From Phytophthora hibernalis (taxonomy: Eukaryota; Oomycota; Peronosporomycetes; Peronosporales; Peronosporaceae): a stretch of DNA of 64,000 nucleotides. Every line of letters starts with the position of its first letter. Within the stretch, counting starts at the first letter, position 1. Shown here piece after piece: positions 32,783 through 43,431 of the stretch. The position numbers were made by a program, and so were the translations under genes. The stretch covers positions 1-64,000 of the forward strand of contig JAAKBF010000208.1 in assembly GCA_012656075.1 (NCBI GenBank), read 5' to 3'. The notes below the pieces were generated by a model. That model did not search any database. It was not told the DNA's origin and saw nothing but the letters and a program-made list of their open reading frames with translations.

Positions 32783-33189
32783 TTACATGTGCTTGCAAAA
32801 CAGGCAGTAAAAGAAGCTGGCAGAAAATAGCGCATCAACCCCCTGTTAACCGAGATTCCTGTCAATGTGTCTGTCTGTCGGTCCAGTTCCCTTTGGCCTG
32901 CCTTATCCTACCATATTGCATATGTACTGGAGGGGCTTTCCCACACAAAGGTCAACTACCTTATCGACTGTACTTATCATTCTGACTGACAACATGTTTC
33001 CGGATATTACAAAATAGTCAACTATCACGGTTTAAAATCGGACTTAACTGCGAGCAACTGTGACACGGACTGATCGGTAGCACGACCCCGACCATATCCG
33101 CTCTTCCCATTGGCTGAAATACATACATTTCTGTAGGAAACAAACCGATTGGTCAATAACCGCGCAGTCGGCTCCGCTGTGATGATACA
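32783..33189. other. Stretch without recognisable gene
   Basis: No coding or repeat signal I can support. Confidence 0.4.
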
Positions 33190-33191
33190 TA

Positions 33192-33668
33192 CCGGCATTT
33201 CCTTGTCATAAGGGCCTACCCAAATGCGTTTGTCGATGTTAATCCGACAAAACGAAATGCGTCGTAACTAATCGGAACTTTACTGTAGACAACAAGTCTC
33301 TTGTCGCGCTCTCCAAGGTGTGATGACAGGATGCAACGTACTGGTGTCGGGTCTTCCACCACTCTAAAACAGCTATACCCGGTCTTGCGAGACAGACTGA
33401 TCAATAACCTGCTAGCGCTTTGCATACTACACCCTCTTTATCCATGGATTTCATGTGTGCTGCGGCGCTAAGCGCCAGAGCCATTTGGATGTAGCGATTT
33501 GAAAAATGAAGCTGAGCCAATCATAACGCGTCGTACTTTAAAATTCATTGTACGGTACCATGGGCCCTTATGACAAAACAAACAACGCTGCTACATATCG
33601 CGTCTTGTGATTGGTAGAAATGGCTTTGCCCTTATGACAAAGCGACCCTTATGACAAGGAAATGTCGG
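33192..33668. mobile_element. TIR family A, intact copy (477 bp)
   Basis: The ends carry CATTTCCTTGTCATAAGGG and its exact reverse complement, extended by CCGG/CCGA. TA flanks both sides (33190-33191, 33669-33670), as in Tc1/mariner-type MITEs. A second, left-truncated copy lies at 49125-49588 with nearly identical interior. No coding capacity. Confidence 0.88.
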
Positions 33669-33979
33669 TAATACAAAAACATTTCAAAACCTGGCGTGGA
33701 GACTGCAAATCGGGCGCGTTAGGAGCTGCTTTTTCTAATACCTCTCCAGCTCGGGCCCAGGCCATTTTGGACGCTGGCATATATCTGCACTATGCATGCG
33801 GCGCACTCTATATAGCACGTATGCAGCCTATTTACTCTGTATGATGTACTCGCGGTCGTTGGGGCATGCTATTGGTCAACTATGCAACACACATATACTA
33901 TACACTATATACGGTTGTGTGCGACATACTGTACCATACTATACTCTGAATACGGTTGTTTAGTGTATCTTTTATGCTG

Positions 33980-34235
33980 TATATACGCAATACGTAAGTA
34001 CATGCTAAACAGAACTCTGTGATGTACATTACGCATTACGTAAGTACACGCTAAACAGAACTCTGTGATGTACATTACTCATTATATATATGCTGTATAT
34101 AATGCGTAATGTACATCACAGAGTTCTGTTTAGCTGTATATAATGCGTAATGTACATCACAGAGTTCTGTTTAGCGTGTACGTACGTAATGCGTAATGTA
34201 CATCACAGAGTTCTGTTTAGCGTGTACTTACGTAT
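33980..34235. repeat. Inverted cluster of a 46-bp unit
   Basis: The unit containing CTAAACAGAACTCTGTGATG occurs twice forward (33990-34080) and three times inverted (34100-34235) around an AT-rich centre. Long hairpins are possible. Confidence 0.9.
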
Positions 34236-34269
34236 TGCGTATCGTGCTTGGGTGTTTTAACGTGTTAAA

Positions 34270-34850
34270 AACACTGGTATCCCCCACTATACACCGGCAC
34301 TCTATACATTATACCGCTATACACTATACACTGGCATGCTATAGACGGGCACGCTATAGAAGTGCACAATATACGTTATACACTAGCACAATAAATACTA
34401 TACTCTGGACGCTGATACCCTGGCACTCTATATACTATACTGAACGCTTTAAGGATACACTGGGACGCTATACAATATACACTGGAACACTATACACTAT
34501 TATCTACGCATCATACGCAGATGGGCGCTATACGCTGGTATCACTCTATTCAGTATACACCGACAAGCACTATGCACTCAAAACGCTATGCATTATACAG
34601 TTGTACCGGCAAATTATACATGATTCGTTTGCACGCTATACACTATACCCTGGCGCGCTGTGCACCGGCATGCTATACACTATACCCTGGCACTTTGTCC
34701 ACCGGCAATAAACACTGGCACGCTGTCCACTTGCATGATATACACGCTGTACATTGGCACGCTATAAATTACAGGCTGGCACGCTATACAATATACACTG
34801 GCGCACGATATATTACAGGCTGGCACGCTATGCACAGTCAAGCACTACTC
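34270..34850. repeat. Degenerate minisatellite
   Basis: Variations of GCACGCTATACACTATACACTG repeat irregularly for about 580 bp. Open frames here are low-complexity read-through. Confidence 0.85.
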
Positions 34851-34859
34851 ACTAAAGGC

Positions 34860-35857
34860 TTCCTCTGACACGGTCAATAGCTCGAGTACGGGTTGCGCGC
34901 TGATGCTTAGCTTTGACGAGCCCGTTGTGATAAACTAGTATAAACTGACGCACTCGCAGTACTATACTCTTACTCTTTCGAATATGCGGTCGCGCGCTTT
35001 ACAGTAGCTGAGTACCAAGTACTGGTGCTAGATGCACCAAAAGTGATACAGTGAGGTGAGAGATACTGAGAGAGATATGCGTAGCACGGGTGTTTTGTTT
35101 TAGTGAATTAAATCTATATACGTATACGTACCCTGGTAGAGTCCTCTGCAGCGGTCGCTCGCTCATTGGCTTTGTAGACGCCGCGTCGTCCGCTCGCTTC
35201 CTTGCTCCGCCGTCGGTCGAGTGTCGATTTGTAATGCGGGAAGTATGTGGATGCGGGAAGCGGGGCTCATAATGAAGTACGACCCGCTTAGGTTCGATTT
35301 TAAACCGTCACGATCGGTCATTTTTGTAATTTCCTGAAACGTTTGAGCAGTCAGGAAGGTAGTGCCAGTCCGTAGAAAAGGAGAACATAGCATGGGAAAG
35401 AGCCTCCAATATATATGCAAAAAGAAAGGAAAATGTAGTTGGGATAACTGGTACCTTCAAGGCAGTTCGAGGATAAATTGGCATAGAATTAGGGGTAGAC
35501 TGGTGCCTATTAAGTGGTCCTTGCGACGCTTATTTGGGAGGCCCTGGGTTGTTGACAGCGGGCGCCATACCCGTGCCACGGCCATGTAGTCGAGACAACC
35601 CAGTGGCCGCATTGACGCCGGACAGTCGCTCTGAAGGCACAACATTATTTTTTCTATTTGTATCCGATTTAATTATTGGGTATGAAAGTACTATAGTACT
35701 GTGGATTTTTTCACTATTTCCGTTACTTTCCTTTGTAAGTGTATTAAAATTACGCTTCTAGGATAAGAAAAAGCTGCAGCTGGCACCCGCCGCCGTACTA
35801 AGAACTAACTCTGTCGCACCTTTGCTCTTCGGAGCCGCCAAGATTTTGCAGTCTACG
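34860..35857. other. Stretch without recognisable gene
   Basis: Short frames only, none with a domain. Confidence 0.4.
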
Positions 35858-35934
35858 GTTGGGGTGAAATCGTCGTCCTTGAGTTGGTACAGGGCCGCCC
35901 TGTACCAACTCAAGGACGACGATTTCACCCCAAC
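35858..35934. repeat. 38-bp perfect inverted repeat
   Basis: Arms 35858-35895 and 35897-35934 are exact reverse complements around one base. The right arm is the start of a gypsy RNase H fragment, so the left arm is an inverted copy of coding sequence. Confidence 0.95.
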
Positions 35935-36110
35935 AGCAAACCCATCAGTTGCTCAACGAAGTTTCGCGGTGCTACAACAGAAGGTTGCAGATGCGACGAT
36001 ACTCCGCCACTTCGACCGAGCCTAAGAGGTGCATGTGACGCTATTCGCCAATGAGTGGGCGCAGATCTCTACTCTAATGCAGTACCGTGATGGAGTGATT
36101 CTCGCAGAGG
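35898..36110 (+). pseudogene. Gypsy RNase H fragment
   Basis: The frame reads ALYQLKDDDFTPTANPSVAQ and ILRHFDRA, stop, EVHVTLFANEWAQISTLMQY. It matches the RNase H segment of the left gypsy element (3600-3400, minus strand). A short isolated piece. Confidence 0.75.
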
Positions 36111-36606
36111 ATTTGGAAGGAATAAATTCCAATTCCAAACGAGAAAGGATGGCGTTTGGGAAATAATATGGCAATCAGGTCTGGGACAGCCAATCACAAG
36201 ACAGGAATAAAATATGGCGGAGCCCCTTGCTGTTTGTATATATGAGACGGCGTGAAACAAAAATGCTAGTTAACCATTTATTGAAGTTGCATTTTCAAAC
36301 ATCGTTGAAAGGAGGGACATTCCCTCTAAACAATGAGCCGTCGTGCAACTTTTTTCATTCAGCCGTTCTCGAGAAATGTCGGTTTAAAAAAGGGTCTCTG
36401 ATTTGAGAAGGCCAACGCGATTTTCTTTGATTGGTCCACGTGAAATTTCGCGACGCGTCGATTAAGCCTACTCCTGAGCCTTAATTTGAGGTCTATCCCT
36501 CTCAACAACGACCTTTACTCTGGCAAAATTCAAAAATTTATGTATAGAGATTGTCGAAATCCCCCTTCCTGACAAATTTCGGATAAGTACGATTTTGACT
36601 CAAAAG
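36111..36606. other. Stretch without recognisable gene
   Basis: Non-coding by inspection. Confidence 0.4.
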
Positions 36607-36872
36607 GTTACACCGTTCACTCTAACTGACTAATAATGGTGTACGATTTTTGATGAAGAAATCCAAACTTTTGATTTGATCTTGTGATAACAATATTTAA
36701 ATTTGATTAAAAGTAAGATCATGATTGGCTTCGGCTCGGCGATATCTGTCTAAAACCGCTGTCTTTGTGCTCTTTTGAGCTGTTTAGGAAAAATTGTCGG
36801 CCATGGTGTCACGAAAAAGGACAGAAGCATGACTATATTCGAAGCACGACTAATTAGAGTGAACGGTATAAC
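36607..36872. mobile_element. TIR family D, 266-bp MITE-like element
   Basis: GTTACACCGTTCACTCTAA at the left pairs with TTAGAGTGAACGGTATAAC at the right, one mismatch in 19. No clear target duplication. Confidence 0.65.
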
Positions 36873-37127
36873 TAGCATCATTTTGTTAGGCGCAGTCTCA
36901 TATGTAGTAATAATATTTTAAATATCAAATGTTTTGGGATTCAGTACTATTAAATATTAAATACTACCAGTGGTACTGTAGTAGGCCGCATTAATGATTT
37001 GAGTCAAATTGGCCCATCCCTGGCTGTCGTTCATGTACCGTATTCCCCTGTTACAGGCGTCACCAATCTGCAGGCGGGGGTAGGGCTCGTACTTAACTCA
37101 ACGTATTTGGTCATCTCTGATACGGTA

Positions 37128-37290
37128 CAGAGTTCCCCGGCAAAGCGAGAAGGGTGGGACCAATAAATTCTTCCAGGTTGAAAGATTTGCAATCAGATTT
37201 GTATCATGGTTGAGCAAGGCTTTGTGGCAACTCTACTAATTTTGCAAGGTAAATATTTGATTACGGTTCTCCCTTTGCCGGGGAACTCTA
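37128..37290. mobile_element. TIR family C, copy 1 (163 bp)
   Basis: Ends carry CAGAGTTCCCCGGCAAAG and a near-exact reverse complement, with TA on both sides. The interior matches the copy in the copia gag at 41889-42049. Confidence 0.87.
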
Positions 37291-37292
37291 TA

Positions 37293-38640
37293 GTTTAATA
37301 GCTCGCAAATACTAACAAAGTACCTACCAACGACATATGCCTGTTCACCATACCCGTAGGACGATGCTCACGAATTTTTGTAGCGGAAGCGCAAACGGCG
37401 ATCGATTTATGGTCTGCCGTATGACCAGGGAGATATGACGATCATATCGAATATACCGGTATTATACCTATTGTTTCATTGGCTAAAAGTGAGTGACGCT
37501 TGTACTAAGTTATCTAATCGACGCTTGTAACAGGGGGAATACGGTACCGTATTCAAATCTCTTCCTTAACGTTACCTTTACTGTTAATAGGGTGGATGCC
37601 GTTCATAAGCTGGCGCATTTGCCTGAAGTGGGTCCTGCAACGTCAATGCTCGCAGCTTTTATGTCCGTTAACGTTGCTTTAAGGGCCCGATAACGTCGTT
37701 TTTAACGTGCTGTTTTTGGAACGAGGGGGTGAAGGCAAATCCCCAGATATGTTTTAGGCAATTTTTATATGCTTCGCAAGAGAGGCTTGCATATCGTTGA
37801 TTTCTCTAGTCCTTGCTTAACCCCATTCAGTCCATTACAACGAGACAAGGCACGTTAAAAGACTCCTTGTATTGCGATCAGGGCTGAGGCAAACGTTACA
37901 ACTACTTCGATTTTGTGGATTTGAGACCATGACACACATCCCCAAATTACGTTGCTGTAAGGAATTTATGTTGCTCTTGGCATCATTGATGCAACTTATT
38001 AACGTTGCAGGAACGCCATTCGCATTTGCTGGTCGTTCTCTCTTTAAACATTAGGAAACTGAGGTTCCACACAACCACCAAATATGCCATCATGAGGCCC
38101 ATTTACTAAAAAATTGTCACGAAAGCGTCCGTTTCAAACTATCTTTAAAAAAATTAAAGAATGGCTCCTGCTAGTGGTACAAAACGAGTCTACTGCAACT
38201 GAATATTTGTGGAGGTTATGTATGATTTAGAGTCTTTTTCTACATCGTATAAACTTTGAAGTCGCCTGGAGGACGGATGTCATCTTGTTTCAAATCATGA
38301 AAGTCGGAGATGCCGACAGGAAAACTACACCCGAGCCTCACCCTTGAAAACCCTGAGAGCGGTGACACAACCCTAAGCCAAGCTAGGTGTGACTCTGCTT
38401 GGTCCTGGGTTTAAGCCCGCGTGCTGCGCACACGGATCTTTAAACCGCAGGCGTTGTTTCGGCCTGCCGAGCGAGTTGCTTCACCCTCCTTTATCCCAGG
38501 GATGTGTTGTTTTGTACCACTTGTCAGAACCTTAAAGTATTGACTTCTTGATTAAAAAAGAATTATTTATTAAATGAAAATATGATGTAAAGACTTTACT
38601 CACTGAGTCTACCGGTATATTGGAGACAGCGGGGATGTCG
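37293..38640. other. Stretch without recognisable gene
   Basis: Only short frames with no domain or start context. Confidence 0.4.
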
Positions 38641-38651
38641 TTACACCATTC

Positions 38652-39146
38652 TGCCACGGACGCCTTCGTGCCTGTCAGCGTCGGTTGTTGTGATGGCATA
38701 CGTCTGCTGCTGGACGGAGTCCCAACCGCTGCAGGTGGCCTGCCACTGCGTTCGAGTCGGTTGTCATGAGCCTTGAGCAAGGTAATCAGCCAGGGTGGCG
38801 AGAATCCATCAGACTGTCTATTAATATCTGTGGCCGCACACGACAATACACTAGTTTCCGTGCACCCTTACACTAAATAGTTTCCGTGCACCCTTATTTG
38901 TCGGGTGCGGCCACATATTTTATTAATATCATATTTTAAAATAGACGGTCTGATGGATTCTCGCCACCCTGCCTGATTACCTAACTCAAGGCTCATGACA
39001 ACCGACTCGAACGCAGCCAGCATCCTCTGTCGAAGGTGGCAGGCCACCTGCAGCGGTTGGGACTCCGTCCAGCAGCACACGTATACCATCACAACCACCG
39101 ACACTGTCGGTGACAGCCGCTACCAGGCACGAAGGCGTCCGTGGCA
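38652..39146. repeat. Large inverted duplication, arms of about 200-250 bp
   Basis: The block at 38652-38848 recurs inverted at 38894-39146 with scattered differences and an extra 20-30 bp in the right arm. The centre repeats TAGTTTCCGTGCACCCTTA twice. Both arms encode the same VYVCCWTESQPLQVACH-like peptide, on opposite strands. That peptide is not recognised. Confidence 0.85.
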
Positions 39147-39162
39147 CGGACGTTTTGTGACA

Positions 39163-39205
39163 AATTTTTAGTCAGGTCCACAGTCCGTGGATCTGACTAA
39201 AAATT
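39163..39205. repeat. Hairpin
   Basis: TTTTTAGTCAGGTCCAC pairs with GTGGATCTGACTAAAAA, one mismatch, five-base loop. Confidence 0.85.
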
Positions 39206-39248
39206 AATCGCACGTGGCGATGGAAAGACGGACGCCATGCAATTTGCA

Positions 39249-39293
39249 CTCGGCGTTGTGTGGTTTTGCATTGCAAAACTACACAACGCCGAG
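39249..39293. repeat. Hairpin
   Basis: CTCGGCGTTGTGTGGTTTTG pairs with an inverted copy ending at 39293, one mismatch, almost no loop. Confidence 0.85.
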
Positions 39294-39609
39294 CGCCATC
39301 GTCTTTCGCTATGAGCATACCGGTAACGACCAACGATGTGGCCGCGTGCGTCAGTCTCGACGGGACAACAATAGAAAAAGAGCAGAGCTCCGATCAAGCA
39401 GCATTCAAACTGCGCAGCACGTGATACATTGTACGGCATACAGCCGCTAGTCACTTGAAAGTTCCGGCACATTTTTCACCGGCTGGGCCTCATGTCTCGT
39501 CTCTATCCAGCTCACAATCTCTCCCTCCATCACACTGAATACCGGACCGGTATGCGACCAACAGCTTCAGTCTCGAAAAACTCATCGAACAGATAAATTC
39601 GCAGACGAT

Positions 39610-40110
39610 ATGAAGGTTATTCAGGTCCTCATCGTCGCCGCCTTGACCATTTCCAGTGTCTCGGGCGCTACCACCACCGCAGCAGCAGCAGGGACCTCAA
39701 GCTCTTCCTCGTCGACTACAGTGGCCTCGTCCTCCAGTGCCAGTGCTGCCACCTCCTCCACTGCTGCGTCAGAGACTTCGTCCGCCAGTACGAGCGCCAG
39801 TGCCGCCATCGCCGAGTCCTCGCCAGGCTCTTCGAACACAACGTTGTCGGACTCCGCGTCGGCCGCATCTGAATCGTCGGCGTCTTCAAGCAGCGAATCC
39901 GCGTCCGCCGGTAGCTCGTCGGACGACTCGTCCACCGCCCAGAGCAGCTCAGGCTCGGGCTCCGACTGGATTACGGGCAACTCGGGCGGTGCGATTGCGG
40001 CCCGCTCCGGTTCCATGCTGTCGTCCAGTTCAGGTGCCATGCCACAGGTCACGGCATCGGTGGGAACCATTGCGGCAGTTGTCGTCGCTGTCGGCGCTTA
40101 CTTCCTGTAG
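39610..40110 (+). CDS. Small secreted Ser/Ala-rich cell-surface protein
   Basis: One uninterrupted exon encodes 166 residues. Residues 1-20 form a signal peptide (MKVIQVLIVAALTISSVSGA, probable cut after SG-A). Residues 21-140 are almost wholly serine, alanine, threonine and glycine, suited to dense O-glycosylation. The C-terminus (VTASVGTIAAVVVAVGAYFL) is a hydrophobic tail typical of a GPI-attachment signal. It has no recognisable domain and no RXLR motif, so I would not call it an effector. The 3' flank is duplicated at 40670-40760 inside a large inverted repeat. Confidence 0.82.
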   Translation: MKVIQVLIVAALTISSVSGATTTAAAAGTSSSSSSTTVASSSSASAATSSTAASETSSASTSASAAIAESSPGSSNTTLSDSASAASESSASSSSESASAGSSSDDSSTAQSSSGSGSDWITGNSGGAIAARSGSMLSSSSGAMPQVTASVGTIAAVVVAVGAYFL

Positions 40111-40156
40111 GGTAGTTGATGCGGACGACGTCGGTGGGGCAGCGCGGGGCGCTACT

Positions 40157-40247
40157 TTTTCACGCGAGGGTTGACTTTTCCTTGCGCCACTCGTATCATT
40201 AAACGTATATTTTCGCTCCCGATTGAGCACGACGTCGTTGTGTGTGT
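40157..40247 (+). repeat. 3' flank of the secreted-protein gene, first copy
   Basis: 91 bp starting TTTTCACGCGAGGGTTGA, repeated at 40670-40760 with one or two differences. Probably untranslated region. Confidence 0.85.
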
Positions 40248-40370
40248 TATTGTGTATTGTGCTTTGTACATACATTTATTTTAGCGAAAGGCTCGCTACC
40301 GGTAGAGAGATTGGGCTGGTAGCGCCAATTTTAGCTTACGACGAGCGAGTACCGGTAGGAACGTCGCAGA

Positions 40371-40905
40371 CATGGTTTTCTTAAACCAGACGGAATAGTA
40401 TTCTTATATTAGTATTCGATCTTTAAAATATTATGAGCATTAGCACGCTATATAATAGTACATCTGCTGCTGCTTCGCAGCCGCAGCATTTGTACAGGGG
40501 ATATAAGCCGTCATTTCAGACCGAGGCGATGGTGTCTGGTATTATTAGGAAGATAACCGGGTACGGCGTCTCGGATGGGTCTTGGCCGAGTCAGGTAAAG
40601 AGGTCGCGTGGTACGGCGACGTCTCCGTGTGTGACACAAGAGGTCGCCGTACCACGCGACCTCTTTACCTTTTCACGCGAGGGTTGAGTTTTCCTTGCGC
40701 CACTCGTATCATTAAACGTATATTTTCGCTCCCGATTGAGCACGACGTCGTTGTGTGTGTATCCATCGGCTTATATCCCTGTACAAATGCTGCGGCTGCG
40801 AAGCAGCAGCAGATGTACTATTATATAGCGTGCTAATGCTCATAATATTTTAAAGATCGAATACTAATATAAGAATACTATTCCGTCTGGTTTAAGAAAA
40901 CCATG
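40371..40905. repeat. Long inverted repeat with a nested hairpin
   Basis: Arms 40371-40510 and 40767-40905 are reverse complements apart from one deleted base. Between them 40594-40620 and 40643-40669 form a second exact 27-bp hairpin, followed by the 91-bp direct repeat of the upstream gene flank. Confidence 0.95.
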
Positions 40906-41035
40906 TCTCCGTGTGTGACGGAGACGTCGCCGGGCACAGGGTGTCGGGCGACACTCTGGACGAGGTTTGGTGGTGGTGTAGCTGGAGCCCAGAGGGCCTA
41001 TCAATGGAGCGGCGCGTCTTGAATAACGGGGTGGT
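40906..41035 (+). pseudogene. Possible host coding fragment split by copia (left part)
   Basis: The plus strand reads SGDTLDEVWWWCSWSPEGLS and ERRVLNNGVVM up to the copia target site. If the copia element and one target duplication are removed it continues SKPHISPLIMLHSSRS at 47515-47590. The SKPH block recalls the cytoplasmic domain of SLC4-type anion transporters, but the match is short. Confidence 0.3.
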
Positions 41036-41040
41036 GATGG

Positions 41041-41457
41041 TGTGGGATAGAGAAGCAGACGTCACTGCAGAAGTGCGTTGTGCGAGCCCGAATGCATCGT
41101 AGAGTGCAAGATGCACGGGTACGACACGAGCTCGTACCCTTGATTATGCTGGGGTTTGAATAAGAGAGACCTCATGTAAGCACTTTATGCTGTATGCAGC
41201 ATAGCCACGAGGGCTGCTGCTGTCAGTCCTACCTGGATACCTTGGGGTACTGAATAGCGTCACATTGCCTTAGAGGCGGCGGCGATGGTGTGCTCGGTGC
41301 AGACAAGCACTCACTTCGGAATCACACGACTCCAACACACATTGTCCTCCGTCTCCAAGGCTGCCGTCTTTTGCCAACCGCCAGCACTTCTTCACTTCCT
41401 ACAACTAGTTGTCATGGTTGCTGTAACACGCAGTCGCACCATGGACACCAACTCACA
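41041..41457 (+). repeat. 5' LTR of copia
   Basis: Starts TGTGGGATAG, ends ACTCACA. GGTTTTGAGCCC follows at once and would be the primer binding site. Confidence 0.93.
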
Positions 41458-41518
41458 GGTTTTGAGCCCAAACGATGCGTTGGCTGGGAGCGATGGCGCT
41501 GATCAGCTCGGCTAAAGA

Positions 41519-43404
41519 TTGGCAGCTGATGACGACGACCTGACCTCGCGTGGGCACTCGCTTCCTGTCTTGCCACTGCCGCCTCCAAGAACTGGCGACG
41601 TGTCTGCAGACGGCAGAGCCTCGACTGTCGTGAGTCCGCCCACCAACCCAAGACGGGAAGTACCTAATGCTCTGGGGGCTAATGGGCCCGGCACATCTTC
41701 AGAGGTGGGGCTTAACCAGGCTGCTGCTACAGGATCTGCTGAGCAGGCAGCCCCTGCACTGGCAAGCTTGAGATGTGCTCTTGTGGATGAGGTCTCTGCG
41801 CTGGGGCCTCAACAGCTCTTGGCGATACTCCTGGATCAAGTGGAGCACCGCCCGCGGGTGCTCACTGCAAATGAAGCGCAAAGTACTACAGAGTTCCCGG
41901 CAAAGGGAGAAAGGTGGGACCAATAAGTTCTTCCAGGTTAAAAGATTTGCAAACGGATTTGTATCGCGTAGAGCAAGGCTTTGGGACAAATGTACTAATT
42001 TTGCAAGGTAAATAACTGATTACGGTTCTCCCTTTGCCGGGGAACTCTGTACTGGTATTGTGAACCGAGGGCTTCCGGATGGATCAGGCAGCAATGATAG
42101 TGTCGGCAATCTAAGTGTCAGTATCGGCGAGATAGATGCGACACCTACCTCCCTCGCTCAAGGGCCCACAACTCAACTCGACACGAAACTATCACGGCGA
42201 GCGCCAGTGACCCTCCCCTGTCGCCGCCATCATCTGAATCTTCCAGCACGACACCCTCCCGACGACCGAGGACTCCGAGTGCTGACGACGACTCAGACGT
42301 TGCGCAGCAGCACGGGGCCACTGGGCTGCGTGAGGTAGCGGCACACCACTCACTGAAGGATGCCAAGGCCCGCGCAATGCTGACTCGTGACATCAAGGTG
42401 ATCGAACTTGATGGACACAAGAAGTACGACGCCTGGAAGCAGGACTTGCAGCTCAAGTTGAACGAGTGGGGCCTAATGGAGTTTCTCGATGGAGATGCAG
42501 TGCTAGATGGGACGCGAGCTGCCAGTGATCCTGAGTACCAGTTCTTGTTTGGAGAAAGAAGGACGAAAAGTTTCTCCGCATTGGCGCTTTCACTTAGTAT
42601 TAAGCTGCGTGAAGAATTCAAAGGACCAATCGAGACGCATGATCCAGTGGTGCTGTACACCGCGTTGAAGGCGCACTTCGAGAGGGGCAAGGAGAACCCG
42701 ATCTACCTGAAGAGGGAGTTCTACGGACGTATGCTGGGCAAAGACGAGCTGGTACAGCAGTACATCGATGGACTTCGCGCCATCCGTCGCCGAATTGCTG
42801 AGTCTGGGGACGCTATTACTGAGAACGAGTTGGCACGCACTATATTGTACAATTGCGTTGATGTGTACCCGACTTTGGCGAACAAGCACACGGAGTGGGC
42901 CAAGATCAACACTGGTGTGGATCTGGACGTGCAACAAGCCGTTATCCAGCTGGAAACTGCTGAACAAGCAAAGCGTGAAGTCAGTCGAAGCAGCAGCGGT
43001 AGCAAATCCAGAGGTCAAGGCCTTCACGAGAAGCCCCAGGTGAATTCGGTCTCAAGCCATTCCGGAATGACCGGTAAAAACGCGGAGCTCGCGGGAAATT
43101 GCCGAAGAAAGCCAAGAAGCCGCGGCTGCAACCTGGACCTGATAACCGCTGTCTCAACTGCGAAAGCGGTGAACACTGGTATAGCGACTGCCCTAAGGAG
43201 CTGACACCGGAACTGCAGAAGAAAAAGGAAACATGGCTGGCACGCAAGAACAAACAGTCGGCCAAGATGCCGCCTTCAATGGTGGCGGCAATCCTTGAAA
43301 GTGGAGATCTGTCCAATCGTGTCATCGAGAGCAGTGTGGTGGCGTCGGACCAGAGTCGAGTTCCAGTGGGAGCACGTGAAAACCTAGCTGAGAGGAACAT
43401 CTGA
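41519..43404 (+). pseudogene. copia gag, interrupted by a TIR element and shifts
   Basis: The N-terminal frame starts at about 41519 (no clean ATG; acidic DDDDL, then proline-rich). It is interrupted at 41887-42051 by TIR family C, and resumes GIVNRGLPDGSGSNDSVGN. A shift leads to the capsid-like domain at 42377-43000 (YDAWKQDLQLKLNEWGLMEF, ALKAHFERGKENPIYLKREF, then FYGRMLGKDELVQQYIDGL). Another shift leads to the zinc knuckle CLNCESGEHWYSDC at about 43150-43191. In the family gag forms the virus-like particle. Confidence 0.8.
41889..42049. mobile_element. TIR family C, copy 2, inside copia gag
   Basis: Same ends and interior as the copy at 37128-37290, TA on both sides. The gag frame before and after it is the same once the element and one TA are left out, so it entered an open frame. 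Confidence 0.88.
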
Positions 43405-43431
43405 AGCCAACAGTCCAGAGGGCCGCAACTG

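Noticed and set aside
33980..34235. CRISPR-like spaced repeats
   Set aside because: Units are inverted as well as direct, spacing is irregular, and the context is eukaryotic.
34196..34868. Two plus-strand frames rich in Tyr, Thr and His
   Set aside because: They are read-through of the CTATACACT minisatellite.
39621..40070. 149-residue acidic minus-strand frame
   Set aside because: Mirror of the serine/alanine-rich secreted protein; composition is forced by the opposite strand.
39610..40110. RXLR or Crinkler effector
   Set aside because: No RXLR, dEER or LFLAK motif after the signal peptide; the tail suggests surface anchoring.
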